DNA of 64,000 bases from contig JAUXWS010000095.1 in assembly GCA_030685015.1 (NCBI GenBank), positions 1 through 64,000 of the forward strand, read 5' to 3'. This DNA is from a bacterium (GTDB lineage Bacteria > CAIWAD01). Below, one piece after another: positions 58,831 through 64,000 of the stretch (within the stretch, counting starts at the first letter, position 1; every line of letters starts with the position of its first letter). The position numbers and the translations under genes are program-made. The notes under the pieces are model-generated. The model did no database searches, was not told the origin of the DNA, and worked only from the letters and a program-made list of their open reading frames with translations.

Positions 58831-60471
58831 TCAATCCCCCTCGATGAGGGGAGGCCGGGCAGGTCGCAGGGCCTCGATCACCAGCTGCAGCTCCGTGCGC
58901 CCGTTCCAGCTGTTGACCTGGGGCGCAAAGGCGAGGTCCACCTCCTGGCCGACCTGGTAGGAGGCGGCCGCCGCCCCCTGGCTCCACCACACCGCCTCCA
59001 GCCGGCGCCCCTCGGCCTGCACCCAGCACTTGAGATGCTTGCCGCCGCCGATCTCGAAGAAGCGCTCGACGCGGGCCTGGAAGATGCCCAGGCGCGGCCG
59101 CGGGTTGCCGGCCCCGCAAGGTTCCAGCGCCTGCAGGCGGACCGGCAGGGTGAGGTCCAGCTCAGCCGCCGCCACGGCGCTGTCGATGACGAGGGAGGGC
59201 GCCGGGATCCCGCTCCACGCCTCGGCCACGTCCTGGCCCAGCCCTTCAATGAAGGCGGGGAGCTGCTCCTCGCGGATGCTGAGGCCGGCCGCCTCGGCAT
59301 GGCCCCCATAGCTTTCCAGCAGGTGGGCGTGGCGGGCGATCGCCTCCGTGATGTGGAGACCGGGCACGCTGCGGGCGCTGCCCTTGACCAGACCCGTGCC
59401 CAGCACGCGGCTCATGACGAGGACGGGCCGTTCCGTGCTTTGACACAGGCGGCCGGCGATGAGGCCGATCACCCCCAGGTGCCAATCCCGCCCCACGAAG
59501 ATGAGGATGGCGGGCAGCTCGGCGCTTTCCCGCAGCACCTGTTCAGCCTGGCGCACCGCCTCGTCCTGGACGCGGCGGCGCTCCTGGTTGAGGGTGTCCA
59601 GCCGCTCGGCCAGGGTGCGCGCCTCTCCCGCCTCCGTCGCCTCCAACAGGCGCCAGGCGAGGTCGGCCTCGGCCAGGCGGCCGGCGCAGTTGATGCGCGG
59701 GCCCAGCTGCCAGCCCAGGGTGCGGGCGTCGACGCCCTCCCGCGTGGCGCCGGGCAGGGCGAGCAGGGCGGCCAGGCCCGGGCGCCCGCCCTGGCGGATC
59801 CGCGCCAGTCCCTCCCGCACCAGCAGGCGGTTCTCGCCCTTGAGGGTGGCCAGATCGGCCACGGTGCCCAGGGCCACCAGATCCAGGCCCTCCTCCAGGC
59901 CGGGCCAGTCCAGGGCGGCCAGCAGCTTCCAGGCCACGCCCACGGCCGCCAGGCTCTTGAAGGGATAGGGGCAGTCGGCGCGGCGCGGATTGAGCACGGC
60001 GACGGCGGGCGGCAGCTCCGCGGGACAGTGGTGGTGGTCGACCACGATGACGTCCAGGCCGGAGCGGGCGGCCAGGGCCAGGGCCTCGTGGGCCGAGGAG
60101 CCGTTGTCCGCGGTGATGAGCAGCTTGGCGCCGGCGGCGATGATCTCCTCCACCTGGGAGCCCTGCAGGCCGTAGCCCTCTCCCACCCGGTGGGGCAGGC
60201 GCACGGCGACGCGGGCGCCCAGGTCGGCCAGGCCCTGGCGCAGCAGGGTGGCCGCGGTGACGCCGTCGGCGTCATAGTCGCCGAACACGAGGATGCGCTC
60301 GCGCTGGTCGATGGCCCGGCGCAGGCGGCCCACCGCGTCGGCCATGCCGGCCATGAGGAAGGGGTCGTGTCGCTGCTCGAGGGCTGGATCAAGCCCGCGG
60401 CTGCGGGCGATCCGCCCGGCCACGTCCCCCTCCGACCAGGGTCCGCTGCGCACGACCCAGGGCCGCGTCAT
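58831..60471 (-). CDS. recJ: Single-strand DNA exonuclease RecJ
   Basis: A 546-residue DHH-family 5'-3' exonuclease for recombination and mismatch repair. Motifs: ILVFGDYDADGVTAATLLRQ (motif I), ITADNGSSAHEAL, VVDHHHCP (the DHH motif), GVAWKLL, then the DHHA1 domain with YGGHAEAAGLSI and a C-terminal OB domain. ATG 60471 begins the family sequence (MTRPWVVRSGPWSEGDVAGR), overlapping the NUDIX gene's stop (ATGA). The run glutaredoxin-like - NUDIX - recJ - xerD is tightly packed and probably one transcript. Confidence 0.95.
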   Translation of the reverse strand: MTRPWVVRSGPWSEGDVAGRIARSRGLDPALEQRHDPFLMAGMADAVGRLRRAIDQRERILVFGDYDADGVTAATLLRQGLADLGARVAVRLPHRVGEGYGLQGSQVEEIIAAGAKLLITADNGSSAHEALALAARSGLDVIVVDHHHCPAELPPAVAVLNPRRADCPYPFKSLAAVGVAWKLLAALDWPGLEEGLDLVALGTVADLATLKGENRLLVREGLARIRQGGRPGLAALLALPGATREGVDARTLGWQLGPRINCAGRLAEADLAWRLLEATEAGEARTLAERLDTLNQERRRVQDEAVRQAEQVLRESAELPAILIFVGRDWHLGVIGLIAGRLCQSTERPVLVMSRVLGTGLVKGSARSVPGLHITEAIARHAHLLESYGGHAEAAGLSIREEQLPAFIEGLGQDVAEAWSGIPAPSLVIDSAVAAAELDLTLPVRLQALEPCGAGNPRPRLGIFQARVERFFEIGGGKHLKCWVQAEGRRLEAVWWSQGAAAASYQVGQEVDLAFAPQVNSWNGRTELQLVIEALRPARPPLIEGD

Positions 60472-61031
60472 GGGGCCTTTGTCCGGTCCAGCCGGGCGAA
60501 GAGCCAGTACAGGGCGACCAGGGTCTTGCCGTCTTCGATCTCCCCCCGCTCCACCATGCCGCGCAGCTCGGGCAGGGCCAGCTCGCGCACCTCCAGGAAC
60601 TCGCCCTGATCCAGCCGCCGCTGGCCGCTCGTCAGCTCCTCCGTGTAAAGGACATGGATGACCTCGTTGGAGTAGCCAATGCAGGGCAAGAGGGTGAGGG
60701 CAGCCTCCAGTTGGCCTGCCCGCCAGCCGGTCTCCTCCTCCAGCTCGCGGCGGCCGCAGGCCTCCACCGCTTCGCCGGGATCGAGCTTGCCCGCCGGCAG
60801 CTCCCACAGGATGCGCCCCACCGGGTGGCGGTACTGCCGCACCAGCACGACGCGGTCCTCCTCCCGCCGGTGCGCGATCACGGCCACGGCGCCCGGGTGG
60901 CGGATCCACTCCCGCAAGCCCTGGCGGCCGTCGGGCAGGAGCACCGTGTCCTCATGGACCTGGAGCAGCTTGCCGTCCAGCAGCCGTCGGCTGGCCAGGA
61001 CGGTTTCGCGCAACCGGTCCTCGGCCGTCAT
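60468..61031 (-). CDS. NUDIX hydrolase, ADP-ribose pyrophosphatase type
   Basis: A 187-residue NUDIX enzyme. The Nudix box is GKLDPGEAVEACGRRELEEE followed by TGW, complete with the catalytic Glu residues. The N-terminal strand exchange segment and REWIRHPGAVAVI resemble ADP-ribose pyrophosphatases (NudF type), which clear ADP-ribose. Start 61031 overlaps the stop of the glutaredoxin-like gene in an ATGA; its stop in turn overlaps recJ. Confidence 0.88.
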   Translation of the reverse strand: MTAEDRLRETVLASRRLLDGKLLQVHEDTVLLPDGRQGLREWIRHPGAVAVIAHRREEDRVVLVRQYRHPVGRILWELPAGKLDPGEAVEACGRRELEEETGWRAGQLEAALTLLPCIGYSNEVIHVLYTEELTSGQRRLDQGEFLEVRELALPELRGMVERGEIEDGKTLVALYWLFARLDRTKAP

Positions 61032-61297
61032 CGGGGACCCGTTCCGCACAGGCCGCGCTCGGCCAGCCAGACGCGCAGGGCGGGCGGATCCAGGGGATAG
61101 GCCTTGTGGAAGGCGCCTTCCCATTTGAGATAGGGGATGCCGCGCTTGCCGGTGGCGGCCACCAGCTCGGCGGCGGCGGCGGGGTCGGCGTCGATGTCGA
61201 CCTCCTCCCAGCCGACGGCCTCGGCGGCCAGGAAGCGTTTGAGGACCCGGCAGTCCCCGCACCAGGAGGTGCTGTACATTTGCAGGCGGGACAACAT
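61028..61297 (-). CDS. Glutaredoxin-like protein
   Basis: An 89-residue glutaredoxin/NrdH-type protein. Start 61297 (MLSRLQMYSTSWCGDCRVLK) has GAGGAGAGC directly upstream. The redox site is WCGDC, and the cis-Pro loop is KRGIPYLKWEG. It would reduce disulfides or glutathionylated targets. It is the first gene of the chain with the NUDIX gene and recJ, and is divergent from the ECF sigma gene. Confidence 0.85.
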   Translation of the reverse strand: MLSRLQMYSTSWCGDCRVLKRFLAAEAVGWEEVDIDADPAAAAELVAATGKRGIPYLKWEGAFHKAYPLDPPALRVWLAERGLCGTGPR

Positions 61298-61364
61298 GCT
61301 CTCCTCGTCTAGTCCAGCGGGAAGGTAGCGAAGCGGACTCCGTCGGAGGCGTCCGCGAAAGCCT

Positions 61365-61391
61365 GGAATGACCCGCGAGCCACGGCCGTCC
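61365..61391 (+). promoter_or_regulatory. Possible ECF-type promoter upstream of the sigma gene
   Basis: GGAAT (61365-61369) and CGTCC (61387-61391) are 17 bp apart, matching the GGAAC-N16/17-CGTC shape of many ECF sigma promoters, about 75 bp before the sigma start. Autoregulation of the operon would explain it. A single match in GC-rich DNA is weak evidence. Confidence 0.3.
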
Positions 61392-61467
61392 AAGCGCCGT
61401 GACACCCGAGGCCGGCATCATCGAGCGGAGCCGTCCGCCGTCGTGACATTCAACACGGGTTCCAGCC

Positions 61468-62082
61468 ATGAGCCAATCCCAGCCGGCCGTCCCGCCCCGC
61501 CCCGCCGAGGAATGGCTGGCCATGGCCCGCGCCGGCGACGAAGAGGCCTTCCGCCGGCTGGTGGAAGCCCACGAGGGGAGGGTGGCGGCCGTGGTGCTGG
61601 GCATGCTGGGCGAGGACGAGGCCGAGGACGTGGCCCAGGAGGTTTTCATCCGCTGCCACCGGTCCCTGGACCAGTTCCGGGGCGAGGCCCAGCTTTCCAC
61701 CTGGCTGACCCGCATCGCCATCAACTTGTGTCTGGACCGCCTGCGGGCCCGCAAACGCTGGCACCTGCGTTTTCTCCACCTGGACACCGAGGAGGGGCGG
61801 GCAAGGGAACCGGCGCTGGACGGCGAGGCGGCGCTGGATGCCCGCGAACGCGGGCGGCTGGTGCGGCGGGCCGTGCACCGCCTGAAGCCGGAGTGGCGGG
61901 CCGTGGTGGTCCTGCGCTGGTTGCAGGGCCTGTCCACGGAGGAGACGGCCCAGCAGCTGGGCATTCCCTACGGCACGGTCCTCTCCAGGCTGTCCCGCGC
62001 CATGGAGGCCCTGCGGCGGGAGCTGGGGCCCTTGCTGGACCGGGGAGAGGGACGAAGACCTGCGCAGGAGGAGCGACCATGA
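61468..62082 (+). CDS. ECF RNA polymerase sigma factor
   Basis: A 204-residue extracytoplasmic-function sigma factor. Region 2 spans DEEAFRRLVEAHEGRV to AEDVAQEVFIRCHRSLDQFR, and WLTRIAINLCLDRLR ends region 2.4. Region 4 is LKPEWRAVVVLRWLQGLSTE followed by ETAQQLGIPYGTVLSRLSRAME, the recognition helix for the -35 element. The stop overlaps the next gene's ATG (ATGA), so it is coupled to the membrane partner. It likely answers an envelope or metal signal, judging by the downstream genes. Confidence 0.93.
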   Translation: MSQSQPAVPPRPAEEWLAMARAGDEEAFRRLVEAHEGRVAAVVLGMLGEDEAEDVAQEVFIRCHRSLDQFRGEAQLSTWLTRIAINLCLDRLRARKRWHLRFLHLDTEEGRAREPALDGEAALDARERGRLVRRAVHRLKPEWRAVVVLRWLQGLSTEETAQQLGIPYGTVLSRLSRAMEALRRELGPLLDRGEGRRPAQEERP

Positions 62083-62402
62083 CAAGCAAGCACGACGAGA
62101 CGGGCGGACTGGAGCGCCTGGTGGCGGAGAGCGCGATCCATTCCTTTCGCCCGGGCTTCGCCGGTCGCGTCTTGGCCCGCCTGGAGGCCGAGCGGCGGAC
62201 CGCCGCCGAGGTGAACCCCTTCTGGCAGTGGACCTGGCGCCTCTTTCCCGCCGCCGGCACCGCCCTCTTCCTGTTGGCGGCCGGCCTCGCCGCCTGGAAC
62301 CTGGCGGCCCAGCCCGAGGGCGTCTGGCTGGACCGCCTGCTCAACCTGCCCGCCGAAACACTGGAGAACGGCCTGGTGGCTCAACTGGAGGACTGGTCAT
62401 GA
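62079..62402 (+). CDS. Putative membrane anti-sigma factor
   Basis: A 107-residue protein with one membrane helix near the middle (LFPAAGTALFLLAAGLAAWN), a cytoplasmic N-terminal part (ERLVAESAIHSFRPGFAGRV) and a short periplasmic tail. No zinc-binding HxxxCxxC motif is present, so it is not a typical ZAS anti-sigma. Its position, coupled directly to the ECF sigma gene, and its topology support an anti-sigma role. GGAGGAG precedes the ATG. Confidence 0.65.
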   Translation: MTSKHDETGGLERLVAESAIHSFRPGFAGRVLARLEAERRTAAEVNPFWQWTWRLFPAAGTALFLLAAGLAAWNLAAQPEGVWLDRLLNLPAETLENGLVAQLEDWS

Positions 62403-62914
62403 ACCCGCGCACGCGCAGCCTGGCCGCCCTGGCCTTGACCCTGATCATCGGCCTGATCCTGGGTCTGCTCCTGGGTGGACGGCTGGCCGCCCGCCGCTTC
62501 GACCGCCTGGCGGCCATGGCCTACCCGCCCCACCTGATGACCCTGCTGCATGAATCGCTTGAGCTGGACGCGGGCCAGCAGAACTTCGTCGATTCATTGC
62601 TTGAGGCGCAGGCCGGACTGATGAGTGAGCGCATGCGGGAGCATCGCCGCTACCTGCGCGGACAGGTGGACAGCCTGCTGTCGGCCCTGCGTCCCCATTT
62701 GTCGGAGGAGCAGTGGGCGCGCTTGCAGGATCAGCTGGCCAAGCCGCCCCGGCGCGGGCGTCCCGGCTGGGGAAGGCCGGGTGGCGGCCCGCCCGACGGG
62801 CTTGGTCCGGATGGACCAGGACGACGACGCCACTGGAGACAACAGGCCGGACGCGACATCCCGCCCGACAGCCTGGACGTCCCGCCGCCCCCACCGCCCG
62901 GGGATCGGCCATGA
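62399..62914 (+). CDS. CpxP/Spy-like periplasmic sensor protein, membrane-anchored
   Basis: A 171-residue protein with an N-terminal membrane anchor (LAALALTLIIGLILGLLLGG). A helical periplasmic domain follows with LTLLHESLELDAGQQNFVDS-type packing, LLHESLELDAGQQNF and LRPHLSEEQWARLQDQLAK, resembling heavy-metal-sensor and CpxP/ZraP-like helices. The last 50 residues are Gly/Pro/Arg-rich and probably disordered, ending in a poly-Pro run. ATG 62399 overlaps the stop of the preceding gene (ATGA). It may modulate the anti-sigma partner. Confidence 0.6.
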   Translation: MNPRTRSLAALALTLIIGLILGLLLGGRLAARRFDRLAAMAYPPHLMTLLHESLELDAGQQNFVDSLLEAQAGLMSERMREHRRYLRGQVDSLLSALRPHLSEEQWARLQDQLAKPPRRGRPGWGRPGGGPPDGLGPDGPGRRRHWRQQAGRDIPPDSLDVPPPPPPGDRP

Positions 62915-63246
62915 GACAATGCGCCACAGGGGGCGCCATCCTGCGCCGGACAGGCCTGCTTCTCGCCTGCGCGTGGTGGGCGGCCGGCTGCCGCACGACA
63001 CTGGAGGCATCCCGCCTCGCCGCGGCGCCGCGCGTTTTCTGCCCCTGGCCGGCGCCGCCTCCCCGCGCTTGGCGGCGGGCGGGTCCATGGATGATTGGTT
63101 CCTGGAGTTGGAGCGGCCGACCAGGCAGTGGGCCGGGCTACAGGATGAGCGCGGCCGTCGGGGCGTCAGCGAGGTGGCAGCTCCAGGGGTCGGGGACCGG
63201 CTGCCCGCCCGGGTGGTTGGGGCGACGGCCCAGGTCCAAGTGGTGA
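62911..63246 (+). pseudogene. Lipoprotein gene with apparent frame disruption
   Basis: ATG 62911 overlaps the preceding stop (ATGA) and opens a convincing lipoprotein signal, RRTGLLLACAWWAAGC, with Cys near residue 27. Beyond about residue 45 this frame becomes Trp/Pro/Arg-rich and stops at 63246. Coding character then moves to another frame, which encodes RGAARFLPLAGAASPRLAAG followed by MDDWFLELERPTRQWAGLQD and continues to a stop at 63344. A frameshift around 62990-63080 would join the two. It is either a genuine mutation or a sequence error. No family recognised. Confidence 0.4.
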
Positions 63247-63420
63247 ATCTGGTGGCCCGCGAGGCCGTGACGCGCGCGGCACGTCCCCGAGCGGTTCCGC
63301 CGCTTCCGGCAGCGCGGAGCTGGATGGCCTGCCCCTGCGCCTGACCGTGCGTCCGCGACCCTGACGGAATCGGTCTGCCCGGAGCGCCGTCAGACGGGCA
63401 CAAAACACAAGGAGAAGGAC

Positions 63421-64000
63421 ATGCTGCACACGACGACCTCCGGCCTGCTGCGCTTGTCGCTGTTGGCCGCCCTGCTGGCCGCGACTCAGGCGCCGGCCAC
63501 CACCTGGCAGGAGCTGGATTCCCATCAGAAGAGTGAGCTGCGACTCATGCAGGCGCGCCACCTGGATGAGGGAACGGACGCGGTGCAAGCCCGGGCCGAG
63601 CGCGACGAATTGCTGCGCTCCTGGGGCCTGGCCGCGCCGGCGGCGGGCCAAGGCCTGGGACGGGGCCAGGGAGCCCGCGGCTTTTGCCAGGATCTGTCGC
63701 AGGAGCAGCGTCAGCAGCTCTGGCAGTTGCGCCAGCGCCTGGAGAGCGAGGGGGCCGGACCCGCCGCCATGCGTGCCGAGCACGACAAGCTGCTGCGTTC
63801 CTGGGGCCTGGAGCCGCCGGCGGCCGGCCGGGGCCGGGGTCCGGGTGCCTGTGGTGTGGGGATGGACCTGACGAAGGAGCAGCGCCAGCAGCTCTGGCAA
63901 CTGCGCCAGCGGCTGGAGAGCGAGGGGGCCGAACCCGCCGCCATTCGCACCGAGCACGACCAGCTGTTGCGCTCCTGGGGCCTTGAGCCGCCCGTCGCCG
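63421..64000 (+). CDS. Periplasmic 58-residue-repeat protein (partial, runs off the window)
   Basis: An open frame from ATG 63421 (AAGGAGAAGGAC site) continues past the right edge. A signal peptide (SGLLRLSLLAALLAATQAPA) is followed by at least three tandem repeats of 58 residues, each with a helix EQRQQLWQLRQRLESEGA, a second helix (AEHDKLLRSWGLEPP) and a Gly/Arg-rich linker with a Cys. The repeat helix resembles the LTxxQ motif of CpxP/Spy chaperones. It ends the ECF-sigma operon in view and may be a periplasmic chaperone or metal binder. Confidence 0.8.
   Translation, partial: MLHTTTSGLLRLSLLAALLAATQAPATTWQELDSHQKSELRLMQARHLDEGTDAVQARAERDELLRSWGLAAPAAGQGLGRGQGARGFCQDLSQEQRQQLWQLRQRLESEGAGPAAMRAEHDKLLRSWGLEPPAAGRGRGPGACGVGMDLTKEQRQQLWQLRQRLESEGAEPAAIRTEHDQLLRSWGLEPPVA
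63517..64000 (+). repeat. Tandem 174-bp coding repeats
   Basis: Equivalent codons recur at 63517, 63691 and 63865, exactly 174 bp apart; the third copy is cut by the window edge. Copies 2 and 3 are very similar at the DNA level, copy 1 is diverged, so the later copies arose by recent duplication. Confidence 0.9.

Overview
The window is a chromosomal segment of a high-GC Gram-negative-type bacterium. Lipoproteins, RND efflux pumps with a periplasmic adaptor, and a secreted protein ending in a FlgD-like C-terminal sorting module (PNPFNPST motif) point toward the broad FCB/Bacteroidota-like assemblage or a related uncultured phylum. I cannot name a genus. The lineage also appears to use selenocysteine, bacterial microcompartment vertex proteins, a deoxyhypusine-synthase-like enzyme and an AceE-type pyruvate dehydrogenase complex.

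Region 1 (1-8.77 kb) is visibly lower in GC and is one end of an integrated element beside tRNA-Ser(GGA). It carries a tyrosine integrase next to the tRNA, an overlapping trio (DUF932-like protein, Cas4/RecB-type nuclease, Cys-cluster protein), a secreted RCC1-repeat cargo protein, a small HTH regulator and a primase-helicase. A GTCAC motif cluster and a transposase remnant lie at the left edge. The second attachment site is not in the window.

Region 2 (9-23 kb) is core metabolism: a CHAD-SixA fusion, lpdA-aceF-aceE (pyruvate dehydrogenase complex), a YceI protein, carAB, and a GNAT gene cut by an in-frame TAG next to an SDR gene. Region 3 (23-35.4 kb) holds a three-gene RND efflux operon (adaptor plus two different pump subunits), then a tex - lipoprotein - glycosyltransferase operon.

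Region 4 (36-46.4 kb) opens with a thioredoxin-fold gene whose first active-site Cys is an in-frame UGA followed by a SECIS-like hairpin, so it is a probable selenoprotein. Next come ispDF-queA, yebC-ruvCAB, sppA and an ABC-F ATPase. Region 5 (46.5-55.5 kb) has a secreted M1 peptidase, an RsbW-like kinase, two EutN/CcmL microcompartment vertex genes separated by a hexanucleotide array, a deoxyhypusine-synthase-like gene, deoB, a 50-residue Lys-rich protein and a 900-residue secreted protein.

Region 6 (55.5-61.3 kb) covers DNA maintenance and nucleotide hygiene: rnhB, a UDG-superfamily protein, a methyltransferase, xerD, recJ, a NUDIX hydrolase and a glutaredoxin-like protein. Region 7 (61.4 kb to the end) is an ECF-sigma operon with a membrane partner, a CpxP/Spy-like protein, a disrupted lipoprotein and a periplasmic protein built of 58-residue repeats that runs off the window.
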